Shown here in pieces: positions 1 to 7,533 of a stretch of 13,049 nt of DNA. Below the pieces are notes generated by a model, which saw nothing but the letters and a program-made list of their open reading frames with translations, had not been told where the DNA came from and searched no databases. The stretch is from Candidatus Omnitrophota bacterium (lineage in GTDB: Bacteria; Hinthialibacterota; Hinthialibacteria; JAKQFZ01): the NCBI GenBank assembly GCA_029558215.1, contig JAKQFZ010001085.1, forward strand, positions 1 to 13,049, in the 5' to 3' direction. The number at the start of each line of letters is the position of its first letter. Position 1 is the stretch's first letter. A program made the position numbers and the translations under genes.

Positions 1-765
1 CCTTCTTCTCCCAACCAATGTCATGCCTATGGCAACATGGCGTCTCACGGCGACATCCACATGGACAACGGTACGGATGTTTTCGGAAGTATCGAGGCGG
101 AAGGTGCGTTGACGGGTGGCGCAAGAGTGAATGGTCTTAATGTTGACGGACAACCCAATACCATGACAACGGGTGGCGACATCGCCGATCCGCCAGACTT
201 CCCCGATGATGACTTGGCTGCTGCCAAGGTCACCAACAACAATGCGACGGGTATCATTCCACCTGCAGGAATGAACATCAACCAGATCTATGATCCGGTG
301 AACAAGAGACTCTTCTGCAACAGCAACAACAAGACGATCACTCTGAGACCTGGAGTCTATTTCTTCACGCAGGTCCTTCTGACGGGTAACAGCGCCAAGG
401 TTCAGATATCTCCTGCCGGCGAAGCCAAGATATACATCGAGACGGTCAACCCGGGAGACTTGGCGATGCACATCAACAACAACGGGACGTTGAATCCTGC
501 GGGTGCCCCTGGGAACATGGAAATCCTCATCAAACAGGGCAGAGTCTGGTGGGAAAACGCAGGTCAGATTCGGTGCCCTGTCTTCGCTCCAAATTCCGAT
601 ATAGATGCCGACAACGCCTTTGACCTGTTTGGTTCGATCGTGTGTAAGACAATAGATATCTCTGGTGGAGGCACGTTCATTTACGATGAGGCGCTTGGCA
701 ACCCGTCTCCGGCACAGACTGGAATTCGGGTGCTTGCCTGGTTGGAGATCACCCCGCTGGAATAG
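1..765 (+). CDS. DUF7305-like pilus-associated / surface protein, C-terminal part (5'-truncated by window edge)
   Basis: The frame is open from base 1, so this is the last 254 residues of a longer protein. The first ATG at 37 is not a likely start, because it has no Shine-Dalgarno sequence and the same kind of sequence continues upstream of it. The visible part is rich in Gly and Asn with a repetitive beta-strand look. It shows the pattern I associate with the C-terminal DUF7305 domain of PilX-like pilus proteins: repeated G-x-I/V steps, a LRPGVYFF segment, an AKIYIE strand, a CPVFAPNSDID segment, and near the end GSIVCKTIDISGGG followed by FIYDEALG. Such proteins are minor components or adhesins of type IV pilus-like or secretion systems and act outside the cytoplasm. 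The pilin-like N-terminus that would confirm this lies outside the window. A plain right-handed beta-helix surface protein is the alternative. The gene ends at a good terminator and faces the oxidoreductase. Confidence 0.7.
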   Translation, partial: PSSPNQCHAYGNMASHGDIHMDNGTDVFGSIEAEGALTGGARVNGLNVDGQPNTMTTGGDIADPPDFPDDDLAAAKVTNNNATGIIPPAGMNINQIYDPVNKRLFCNSNNKTITLRPGVYFFTQVLLTGNSAKVQISPAGEAKIYIETVNPGDLAMHINNNGTLNPAGAPGNMEILIKQGRVWWENAGQIRCPVFAPNSDIDADNAFDLFGSIVCKTIDISGGGTFIYDEALGNPSPAQTGIRVLAWLEITPLE

Positions 766-791
766 CAGGAATTGCTCAAAGTCGTCTGGAT

Positions 792-827
792 GACAGGAGT
801 GCCCGGTTGGTCGCCCCTGTCGTTTTT
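792..827 (+). terminator. Rho-independent terminator of the DUF7305-like gene
   Basis: GACAGG (792-797) pairs with CCTGTC (816-821). One more G-C pair follows across an A/C mismatch, and a short T5 tract (823-827) comes after the stem. It lies 27 nt past the stop codon at 763-765. The T tract is on the plus strand only, so it does not clearly serve the opposing oxidoreductase gene. Confidence 0.65.
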
Positions 828-885
828 GTGCAGTGTCTGCAACGAGTGTTTGTTGCTCCGGTGCAAAGAGCAGTTCCACAACAGG

Positions 886-1938
886 CTAGACAGCCACGGA
901 TGAACCGGATGCCGCAGAGCCGTAAATCCCGTTGGTTATCTTCTGCAGCACGAGAGCACGCTCCAGGTTCGTTCTCGGTTCCCGGTGTTCCTGAATCGCC
1001 TGAACGAAATCGGTAATCACGTTCTCGTCAGGATCACCCTGCCCCGGTTCCCAAAGCGTTTCTGACACAATTCCCTCTCCAGGCACAAACCGATCCAGAA
1101 CGACACTGTTGGGAACGCCTTTTCGGATATGCATCGGAAGATGCAGGGAAGCGTCGGTGCCGATAATCTCCCACGCGCAGTCTGCGGAGATACTTGAAAA
1201 CTCCGCGCGTTCCATGCTCAAAGCGACGCCGTCGTTGCAGAGGATCATTGCCGTGTAATGTGCATCGGCATCAGAACCCGCGGCGACGTAGGCACTCATC
1301 TTCTCGGCAACCGGCCACCACTGCGCCATCACCGCTTTGGGACAGATCTGCCAGCCGACGATGTGCATCAGATAGTCCAGTTCGTAACAACTCCAGTTGA
1401 CCAGAATCCCTCCTCCATTGAGCTGCATGCTCTCACGCCACGGTGGCGGCTCTGGATTCGGTTGAGCGCCGGCGGGATGTACCGCCCTGATGCGCAGCAG
1501 GCGAATCTTCCCCAGGACACCAGAACGAACACATGCTGCAGCCGTTTGAGCATGACCGGAAAAAGTCATCCGAGAGGAACAACAGCCGACGACGCGGTCG
1601 CGACGCATCGCAATCATCTTCTCCACTTCATGGACATTGCTCGCCACGGGTTTTTCCAGCAGCACGTGTTTGCCGCGCTCCAGCGCCTTGAAGGCAACCG
1701 GCGTTCGAACGCCCGCCGGCATCGCGAGCACCACGGCTTCGATACGCTCATCATTCAACAGATCTTCATCGTTGTAGTAGACGGTGGGAACCCCAAAAGT
1801 CTGCGCTCTCGAATGCGCGCGTTCGGGAATCAGATCTGCCACGGCGACGACCTCTACCATCGGACACTTGTTTGCGAGATCCAGATGGCTTGCCGATATA
1901 ACACCACAACCGATGACACCTAACTTCACTTTGTCCAT
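886..1938 (-). CDS. Gfo/Idh/MocA family NAD(P)-dependent oxidoreductase
   Basis: This 350-residue protein has the usual length and two-domain plan of the family. The N-terminal Rossmann fold carries a dinucleotide-binding loop of type G-x-G (G10, G12), an acidic residue after the second strand (VAVAD, residues 31-35), and the family's E-K-P motif (E95-K96-P97) with the catalytic lysine. The C-terminal part is the alpha/beta substrate domain. Where many members have D-x-x-x-H, this one reads N-W-S-C-Y (N181 to Y185), followed by the conserved D188. Members oxidise or reduce sugars, inositols or amino sugars in the cytoplasm, and the substrate cannot be told here. The ATG at 1938 has GAGAG about 9 nt upstream and gives the expected N-terminus. 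The gene is divergent from the sulfatase operon, which fits a shared role in sugar breakdown (inference). Confidence 0.9.
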   Translation of the reverse strand: MDKVKLGVIGCGVISASHLDLANKCPMVEVVAVADLIPERAHSRAQTFGVPTVYYNDEDLLNDERIEAVVLAMPAGVRTPVAFKALERGKHVLLEKPVASNVHEVEKMIAMRRDRVVGCCSSRMTFSGHAQTAAACVRSGVLGKIRLLRIRAVHPAGAQPNPEPPPWRESMQLNGGGILVNWSCYELDYLMHIVGWQICPKAVMAQWWPVAEKMSAYVAAGSDADAHYTAMILCNDGVALSMERAEFSSISADCAWEIIGTDASLHLPMHIRKGVPNSVVLDRFVPGEGIVSETLWEPGQGDPDENVITDFVQAIQEHREPRTNLERALVLQKITNGIYGSAASGSSVAV

Positions 1939-1983
1939 GGAACTACTCTCAGTTTGAAAAGATTCAGATACCGTTCTCTATTT

Positions 1984-2012
1984 AAGATATAACGCAGACG
2001 GAACCAAAGCAA
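1984..2012 (-). promoter_or_regulatory. Candidate sigma-70 promoter of the oxidoreductase gene
   Basis: On the minus strand, TTGCTT (2007-2012) is separated by 17 nt from TATCTT (1984-1989), about 45 nt before the start codon. Both boxes are imperfect, so this is a weak call. Confidence 0.35.
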
Positions 2013-2085
2013 GCGATCAAAGAGGGACGTCGGGTACGCTGTCCGATAGAAAGTGCCACCACGTTCACATGCTCTCCGGAAAGAG

Positions 2086-2184
2086 CCGTAAGAGTTCAAC
2101 CTTTAGGTTGCTCCGGAAAAGGACACGCTAAAGCGTGAACTCCTACGGGGAGAAGAGGAACACGCTGAAGCGTGAACTCTTACG
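2086..2184. repeat. Cluster of three related hairpin repeats between the divergent oxidoreductase and sulfatase genes
   Basis: Three units share a flank of type GTAAGAGTTC or GTAGGAGTTC joined to a 5-bp hairpin with a 4-nt loop. Unit 1 (2086-2112) is in plus orientation, with CAACC-TTTA-GGTTG at 2097-2110. Unit 2 (2124-2147) and unit 3 (2161-2184) are in the opposite orientation, with CACGC-TAAA-GCGTG at 2124-2137 and CACGC-TGAA-GCGTG at 2161-2174, each followed by AACTCCTACG or AACTCTTACG. Units 1 and 2 face each other and form a larger imperfect palindrome (2086-2148). Stem bases differ between units by paired changes, so pairing is kept. I see nothing coding here. Confidence 0.8.
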
Positions 2185-2250
2185 TATGCTTTCACATCTC
2201 TCGGTAGCAATGCTCCGCTTTGCTGCCGAAGGATAGGAGATGACGCTCCG

Positions 2251-2280
2251 TTGACAGGGACACCATTCGGCGTCTAGCAT
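2251..2280 (+). promoter_or_regulatory. Candidate sigma-70 promoter of the sulfatase operon
   Basis: A perfect TTGACA (2251-2256) is followed after 18 nt by TAGCAT (2275-2280). Transcription would begin near 2287, giving a leader of roughly 43 nt before the proposed ATT start at 2330. The -10 box is imperfect, so confidence is moderate. Confidence 0.5.
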
Positions 2281-2317
2281 TCTCTTCGCCCGATGCCGAA
2301 AAGGAAAGTTCTGCCTG

Positions 2318-2332
2318 AAGGAGGAGATCATT
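2318..2332 (+). promoter_or_regulatory. Strong Shine-Dalgarno and ATT start codon of the first sulfatase
   Basis: AAGGAGGAG (2318-2326) has its GGAGG core (2320-2324) 5 nt before ATT at 2330-2332, which is ideal spacing. ATT places the start just before S-D-R-P-N-I-L, the normal N-terminus of the family. ATC at 2327 is too close to the core, and CTG at 2315 lies upstream of it. No standard start codon exists in frame between the upstream stop (2252) and 2372. Confidence 0.6.
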
Positions 2333-3742
2333 TCCGATCGTCCAAACATACTGCTCATCACTGCCGATGACATGAACTGGGATGCCGTCGGAGCCTATGG
2401 CTGTCCGGTAAGCGGAACGACTCCGAACATTGATCGTCTTGCATCCGAAGGAGTGCGATTCAACCATGCACATGTCACCATAGCGGTCTGTCAGCCGAGC
2501 CGTTCGGTGTTGATGACTGGTCGCTATCCTCATCGCTGTGGTGGGGAAGGTTTCTTTCATTTGCGAACGGCGGGTATTCCCATCTTGCCGGAGCTGCTTC
2601 GGAATGCCGGTTATCGAGTGGGCATTCTGGGAAAGGTGGAGCATTCGACACCCTACGCTGATTTCAAATGGGATTACACCCAAGACGTGGGGAAACTGGG
2701 CAAGGGCAGAAACCCGGCTCTCTATCGTCAGCACGCCCGTGCCTTTGTGGATCAGGCGCAGGCGAGCGGAAAGCCTTTCTTCCTGATGGCGAACTCCCAT
2801 GATCCCCACAGACCTTTCTATGGCAATGATCCCGCGGAATGGTACCAACCGGGACAGACGCCGCCCGCGGCTGTGCCGTCGCGCACCTTTGATCCTCAGT
2901 CCGTAACAACACCGGGCTTTCTCGCTGATCTCCCAGAGGTCAGACTGGAGATTTCGGAATACTACAGCTCCGTACGCCGAGCGGATGATACCGTTGGCGC
3001 AATTCTGGACGTGCTTCGGGAGACGGGAAGAGAGCAGAACACCGTTGTTGTCTTCTTGTCTGACAATGGGATGGCGTTTCCGTTCGCCAAAACAAACTGC
3101 TATCTGCACAGCACAAGAACACCATGGATCATGCGATGGCAAGGGGTGATTCATCCCGGTTCACTTGACTCAGAGCATTGCATCTCCGGCATTGATCTGA
3201 TGCCGACGCTTCTCGATATGGTTGGCATTGATCCTCCTGACAGCATGGACGGAAGATCATTCTTGCCTGTACTCCGGGGACAGAAGCAGGCCAACCGAAA
3301 TCTTGTGTTCACGCAGTTTCATCAGACCGCGGGGCGACGCAACTATCCAATTCGTTGTGTACAGGACAGACAGTTTGGCTACGTTTTCAATCCCTGGTCG
3401 AACGGAAGCCGTGTCTTTGTCAATGAGTCTCAGGACGGACGCACCATGAAAGCGATGCTTGCGGCGGGTGAGAACGATGCACGAATTGCCGGTCGCGTGG
3501 AGTTGTTTCTCCATCGTGTTCCAGAGGAGTTCTACGACTTCCAGAATGACCCTGACGCGCTCCGCAACCTCGTTGGTGTTCCACGTTATCGGAAAGATCT
3601 CCAGCGACTACGGAGAGAACTGCAGCGATGGATGCAGAGGACGAATGATCCTGCCCTTGAAGCATTTGAGAACGTTGACTCCTTCGAGACGCAGGAGAAA
3701 TTGATGAACGACTACATCTCACTCTTGGGTGGAAGATCATAG
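2330..3742 (+). CDS. Formylglycine-dependent sulfatase (S1 family), probable ATT start
   Basis: The enzyme hydrolyses a sulfate ester or N-sulfate bond. Numbered from 2330, the protein has 470 residues. It starts with the typical R-P-N-I-L-L-I-T-A-D-D-M-N strand carrying the metal-binding D13-D14. Next come the C-Q-P-S-R modification motif (C54) with downstream T-G-R, then L-G-K (K102), a H-D-P-H-R-P-F segment (H157 onward), S-D-N-G (metal ligands D245, N246) and F-A-K-T-N (K254). This pattern resembles the heparan N-sulfatase-like subgroup, but the substrate is unproven. The ATG at 2372 would remove the essential DD pair. The frame is open back to a TGA at 2252-2254 with no ATG, GTG or TTG between. 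A strong AAGGAGGAG (2318-2326) lies just before ATT at 2330. No signal peptide is visible, so the protein is probably cytoplasmic. It is the first gene of an operon with the next sulfatase, 13 nt downstream. Confidence 0.85.
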   Translation: MSDRPNILLITADDMNWDAVGAYGCPVSGTTPNIDRLASEGVRFNHAHVTIAVCQPSRSVLMTGRYPHRCGGEGFFHLRTAGIPILPELLRNAGYRVGILGKVEHSTPYADFKWDYTQDVGKLGKGRNPALYRQHARAFVDQAQASGKPFFLMANSHDPHRPFYGNDPAEWYQPGQTPPAAVPSRTFDPQSVTTPGFLADLPEVRLEISEYYSSVRRADDTVGAILDVLRETGREQNTVVVFLSDNGMAFPFAKTNCYLHSTRTPWIMRWQGVIHPGSLDSEHCISGIDLMPTLLDMVGIDPPDSMDGRSFLPVLRGQKQANRNLVFTQFHQTAGRRNYPIRCVQDRQFGYVFNPWSNGSRVFVNESQDGRTMKAMLAAGENDARIAGRVELFLHRVPEEFYDFQNDPDALRNLVGVPRYRKDLQRLRRELQRWMQRTNDPALEAFENVDSFETQEKLMNDYISLLGGRS

Positions 3743-3755
3743 GAAGGGGCACGTT

Positions 3756-5117
3756 ATGCGCATCATCTACTTCGACATAGACTGTCTTCGGCCGGATCAT
3801 CTGGGCTGCTATGGATACAACCGTCCCACGTCGCCGACCATTGACGCCATTGCAAAAGAGGGGATTTGTTTCGATCACTATTACTGCGCGAGTTCTCCCT
3901 GTGTCCCATCGAGAACCTGTCTGACTTCAGGGCGATTTGGCGTGCGAAACGGCGTGGTTTCCAATGTCGGCCCTGGCGCTCGATTTCGGATCACGACGCG
4001 AGACTATGGTGGTCCCCACGACGCCAATCAGATGTTCCCGAGGCAACTCAAGAAGCACGGCTATGATCCAGTTTGCTTCTCGAACTTTGCCGATCGCCAC
4101 TATGCCCTTTGGTTCATGTGTGGCTGGAGTGAGTTTCACACTCCCAATCTCAAGTCAGGGGCCGAAACTGCCGAGGAAGTCAACGCCAAGGTTCTTCCCT
4201 GGCTCAAGAGCAATGCCACCCGCGAGAACTACTATCTTCATATCAACTACTGGGATGCTCATCGGTGTTACAAGATGGATGCATCCTGGGCGGATCGTTT
4301 CAGAGACTATCCTGTCACACAGTCCTGGCCTGATGAAGAAGCCATCCGCACTCACCAGAGTGTCACCGGAGCGTTCACAGCACATCGGCAATTCCAAAAT
4401 GACACAAGCCCGCATCCATTGATGCCCGGAGCGATCAACGACCGGCGCGACTTTGAACACATGATCACCGGTTACGACGCATCCATCGCGTATGTGGACG
4501 CGCACGTCAAGCAAGTCCTCGATGAGCTGGATCGGCAGGGAGTTCTGGAGGATGCGGTGATCGTCTTCTCAGCCGATCATGGGGACGCCTTTGGCGAGCA
4601 CGGAATCTACTCCGATCACGTCAACGTGGACGAGTGTATCCATCGAATTCCACTCATCATCCGTTGGCCTGGCGTCACTCCTGCCCACGTGCGATCGAAT
4701 ACCTTCATGTATAACGTGGACTACGCTCCAACGATCTGTGATCTGCTGGGAATGCCGATTCCGGAAGACTGGGATGGCAAATCGTACCAGGACAACCTCA
4801 GAGGATTGAGCGGCGCAGATCGGGAATGGCTCGTCTGGGACGGGGCTCTTTACACGGTGCAGCGTGCCGTTCGAACGAAAACGCATCTGTACATCAAGAC
4901 CGTGGATGCCTGGGAATACAACAACCGCTCTGATGAAGAGCTGTACGACATGATTGCCGACCCCTACGAAACAACCAACCTGTGCGACTCTTCCCCGGAT
5001 GTTCTCGAGCAATGCAGAACAATCATGTGCGACTGGATCGATCAACAAAAATGCAAGGCCAACTGGACGGCCGATCCGTTTGACGCGATTCTGGAACACA
5101 GGAAAAGCTGGCGATAG
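3756..5117 (+). CDS. Formylglycine-dependent sulfatase (S1 family), second gene of the operon
   Basis: This 453-residue sulfatase-fold hydrolase has the N-terminal strand I-I-Y-F-D-I-D with metal ligands D7 and D9, then R-P-D-H-L-G-C-Y-G-Y. The C-V-P-S-R motif carries C49 for conversion to formylglycine. The second metal site is seen at S-A-D-H-G (D274, H275) followed by G-E-H-G. Near the C-terminus L-Y-D-M-x-x-D-P-x-E-T-x-N-L is the usual family ending. I chose ATG 3756 rather than ATG 3729, because 3729 lies inside the upstream gene while 3756 follows AGGAAGGGG (3741-3749) and begins directly at the conserved strand. No signal peptide or membrane segment is visible, so it is probably cytoplasmic. 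It differs clearly from the first sulfatase in sequence, so the pair is not a recent duplication and may act on different sulfate positions (inference). It ends before a strong terminator. Confidence 0.9.
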   Translation: MRIIYFDIDCLRPDHLGCYGYNRPTSPTIDAIAKEGICFDHYYCASSPCVPSRTCLTSGRFGVRNGVVSNVGPGARFRITTRDYGGPHDANQMFPRQLKKHGYDPVCFSNFADRHYALWFMCGWSEFHTPNLKSGAETAEEVNAKVLPWLKSNATRENYYLHINYWDAHRCYKMDASWADRFRDYPVTQSWPDEEAIRTHQSVTGAFTAHRQFQNDTSPHPLMPGAINDRRDFEHMITGYDASIAYVDAHVKQVLDELDRQGVLEDAVIVFSADHGDAFGEHGIYSDHVNVDECIHRIPLIIRWPGVTPAHVRSNTFMYNVDYAPTICDLLGMPIPEDWDGKSYQDNLRGLSGADREWLVWDGALYTVQRAVRTKTHLYIKTVDAWEYNNRSDEELYDMIADPYETTNLCDSSPDVLEQCRTIMCDWIDQQKCKANWTADPFDAILEHRKSWR

Positions 5118-5155
5118 ACTCTGTCACGCAGTAGTTGCTGTAAGAGCGGTAACTC

Positions 5156-5206
5156 AAAAAAAAAGCGCTCCCTTTCCCACAATGGAGAAAGGGAGCGCTT
5201 GTTCTT
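5156..5206. terminator. Bidirectional terminator between the sulfatase operon and the chemoreceptor gene
   Basis: A perfect 14-bp stem, AAGCGCTCCCTTTC (5163-5176) with GAAAGGGAGCGCTT (5187-5200), encloses a 10-nt loop. An A9 run (5156-5164) flanks it on the left, so on the minus strand this is a textbook hairpin plus T9 terminator for the chemoreceptor transcript. On the plus strand the tail after the stem is weaker (TTGTTCTTTC), but it can still end sulfatase transcription. Confidence 0.9.
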
Positions 5207-5263
5207 TCAGACTTCACCTATTGCATTCTGCTGTGAGCAATAGGGGGTCATGTGTCTGTCCCC

Positions 5264-7357
5264 TCAGTGATCTTCAGCCTGGTCGGTGTCTTTCTTCCCG
5301 ATCAGAAGTCGCGAGCCACCGATGCGTCTTTGGGGGACTGGCGCGGCGGAAAAACGTGTCTTACTGCTCTCGGGAATTGCGATTCCTTGGTCTGTCTGTC
5401 CCTTGGAACCAGTGATCACGGCATTCAGATCATCTACCAACCCGTTGAGAATCTGAGCCTCCGCAGACATCTCCTGAGCGGCGCTGGCTGTCTCTTCGGC
5501 GTTGGCAGCGTTGTCCTGAGTGACCTTGTCCATTTCCGACACGGCGGTGTTGACCTGAGCAATTCCCTGCGCCTGTTCTGTAGACGCTGTGGCAATCTCA
5601 CTGACGAGCGTCAGAATTTTCTGTGTCCCTTCGTTGATACCATTCAGATGGCCTGCAACCTCTGCTGAAACGGAGACCCCAGCGGCGGCATGCTTCTGCG
5701 CATTCTCAATCAACTCGGCCGTATTCTTGGCTGCCTGAGCGCTTCTCTGCGCCAGATTGCGGACTTCCTCAGCCACAACCGCAAAGCCTTTGCCCGCCTC
5801 ACCGGCTCGAGCCGCTTCCACCGCCGCGTTCAGAGCAAGCAGGTTGGTCTGGAACGCAATCTCATCAATGGTCTTCAGAATCTTGGCAGTCTCGGCAGAA
5901 GACTCATCGATCTGTTTAATCGCTTCTGACATACGCTGCATGGCATCCACGCCCTTATGCACTAAAGAGGCCGTTTCCTTCATCAAACCGTCTGCATGGC
6001 GCGCATTGTCCGCATTGCGTGAATTCATGGCGGTGATCTCTTCCAACGATGCGGATGTTTCCTCAATGCCGGATGCCTGTTCACTGGCTCCCTGAGCAAG
6101 CGACTGCGAGGATTCAGCCACCTGGTGTGACGCTTGGGAAACATGGTCGGAACTGCCTCGCAGCTGCTTGACGACGTTGCCGATCTTCCGTGCAAGAGCA
6201 CCTGCAAGGAAAATCCACGCCAACACCGCGAGTGCCACAAACACAACCGCAACGCCAATGACCGTCCCGATCATTGTTCTGCCGGAATGCTCAACCGTCC
6301 GCGCAGAAGCGAGGAACTCATCTTCGTAAGAAGAGACACCAATGACCCAGTCCCATGGCTCGAAGTAAGCAAGTTTTGCCACCTTCATGCGGGGTGCCGG
6401 ATCTTCTGGATTCTTCCAGGGATAATGCATTTCACCAATCTCCCCTGGCTTCAGAGCGAGAGAAATCTTGACCAATTCCTGTATGAAGAGATTCCCATCG
6501 CTGTCTTTGGCTTCCCAGATAGACTCCCCATCTCGTTTCCCATCCTTCGAAACCACATAGTTGCCCTTGGAGTCGAGTACGAAGACATATCCCGTCTCAC
6601 CGACAAGAATCTTCATAATCTCAGCGCGAACACTGGCCGTCACCTCATCCTTCATGCCATAGTAGATCATCCCAACGAGTTGATCGGATGCATCGAAAAA
6701 AGGCGCATAACCGGTGAAGTACCAGGAATCCACAACAAAGGCACGACCGGTGAAGATCTCCCCCTTCAAGACTTTGGCGAGGACAGGATTAGGCTTGCCG
6801 TCAGGCATAGTGACTGGAATATACGTTCCGATGGCGCGAAAGCCCTCTTTGTTAATCACGTTGGTAGCGACACGCAGCATATCTCCCGCATCATTCATCT
6901 TCTGAAAGATCGTGCATGTTCCACCGATAACTGAGTTCAGCTCATCCACAACAGGAACAGAGATTTTTGGATCGGATATCTGGCCAGGCCAGATATCTCC
7001 ACAAAGAAGTTTAGGAATCTCCACTCTCTGGGACTGTCCAGAAATCTGGTTCTTCGCGTCCCACACAACCGTTTCTTGGGATAGTTGTATCTGTCCCTTG
7101 TTCTTGAGGATGAAAAGCGCCGTGTTGACTCCATGATGCGCCTCGCGCAGCACCGAATCATTCTGCGCCTGACACAGTGCGTAGACACCGTCTGTCATGT
7201 GTTCGAGATCCGCATAAGCAAGTTTGAGAGATTCTTCTGAGGCTGTCACCACGAGACGGTGACTTTGCACATAGAGAACACACGCCAGAATCACCAAAGG
7301 CAAAATGGTGAAAGTGACCCCGATGACCGTAAGACGCAAACGTAGACTGACCCGCAT
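5264..7357 (-). CDS. Methyl-accepting chemotaxis protein with periplasmic Cache sensor
   Basis: This membrane receptor of 697 residues would control the CheA kinase. I start it at ATG 7357 because GGAAAGGAG lies 8 nt upstream and the product begins with basic residues before a membrane helix. The in-frame ATG at 7384 has no such site. TM1 is about residues 9-31. A large periplasmic region (32-360) has the look of a Cache_3-Cache_2 type sensor (G-Y-V-F-V-L-D and W-D-W-V-I-G-V-S-S-Y segments). TM2 is about 362-388. The cytoplasmic signalling hairpin (about 425-645) has the conserved tip EIAFQTN-LLALNAAVEAARAG near 499-518 and methylation-type E-E-T-S-A-S and E-E-T-A-S-A segments. Its spacing matches my memory of the E. 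coli Tsr (36-heptad) module without gaps. Only about 40 residues separate TM2 from the first methylation helix, so a full HAMP domain seems absent. There is no NWETF-like CheR tether. No other chemotaxis genes lie in the window. Confidence 0.95.
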   Translation of the reverse strand: MRVSLRLRLTVIGVTFTILPLVILACVLYVQSHRLVVTASEESLKLAYADLEHMTDGVYALCQAQNDSVLREAHHGVNTALFILKNKGQIQLSQETVVWDAKNQISGQSQRVEIPKLLCGDIWPGQISDPKISVPVVDELNSVIGGTCTIFQKMNDAGDMLRVATNVINKEGFRAIGTYIPVTMPDGKPNPVLAKVLKGEIFTGRAFVVDSWYFTGYAPFFDASDQLVGMIYYGMKDEVTASVRAEIMKILVGETGYVFVLDSKGNYVVSKDGKRDGESIWEAKDSDGNLFIQELVKISLALKPGEIGEMHYPWKNPEDPAPRMKVAKLAYFEPWDWVIGVSSYEDEFLASARTVEHSGRTMIGTVIGVAVVFVALAVLAWIFLAGALARKIGNVVKQLRGSSDHVSQASHQVAESSQSLAQGASEQASGIEETSASLEEITAMNSRNADNARHADGLMKETASLVHKGVDAMQRMSEAIKQIDESSAETAKILKTIDEIAFQTNLLALNAAVEAARAGEAGKGFAVVAEEVRNLAQRSAQAAKNTAELIENAQKHAAAGVSVSAEVAGHLNGINEGTQKILTLVSEIATASTEQAQGIAQVNTAVSEMDKVTQDNAANAEETASAAQEMSAEAQILNGLVDDLNAVITGSKGQTDQGIAIPESSKTRFSAAPVPQRRIGGSRLLIGKKDTDQAEDH

Positions 7358-7413
7358 AGCAAGTACTCCTTTCCTGCAGCACACTCTGACCCGAACAGAA
7401 CAAATGCGACCCA

Positions 7414-7431
7414 GCAGAGGAAAACCTCTGC
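7414..7431 (-). promoter_or_regulatory. Hairpin in the 5' leader of the chemoreceptor gene
   Basis: GCAGAGG (7414-7420) and CCTCTGC (7425-7431) form a perfect 7-bp stem with a 4-nt loop, 57 nt before the start codon. If the proposed promoter is right, the hairpin sits at the very 5' end of the mRNA, where it could stabilise the transcript or bind a regulator. The role is inference. Confidence 0.5.
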
Positions 7432-7441
7432 TCCCATATTT

Positions 7442-7469
7442 ATGTTACACCTCTGCACAACAAAAGCAA
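7442..7469 (-). promoter_or_regulatory. Candidate promoter of the chemoreceptor gene
   Basis: On the minus strand, TTGCTT (7464-7469) is separated by 16 nt from TAACAT (7442-7447). I see no FliA-type (sigma-28) motif, although chemotaxis genes often have one. This is a weak to moderate call. Confidence 0.35.
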
Positions 7470-7533
7470 CGAAATTTGCTCCAAAGGGGCGTCGGCTCAG
7501 TTACGCAGGGGTGGTGGAGGCATGCTCTCCCGA

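Noticed and set aside
2192..3154. 320-codon open frame on the minus strand opposite the first sulfatase
   Set aside because: It lies antisense to a gene with clear sulfatase motifs, its product has no recognisable domain, and its start lies inside the coding region without a ribosome site.
3729..3755. Upstream ATG (3729) as start of the second sulfatase
   Set aside because: It lies inside the first sulfatase gene and adds nine residues before the conserved first strand. ATG 3756 has its own AGGAAGGGG ribosome site.
6134..6934. 266-codon open frame on the plus strand inside the chemoreceptor gene
   Set aside because: It is antisense to a textbook methyl-accepting chemotaxis protein and has no motif of its own.
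7432..7480. A sigma-28 (FliA) promoter for the chemoreceptor gene
   Set aside because: I looked for a TAAA plus GCCGATAA-like pair on the minus strand and found none. Only a weak sigma-70-like pair is present.
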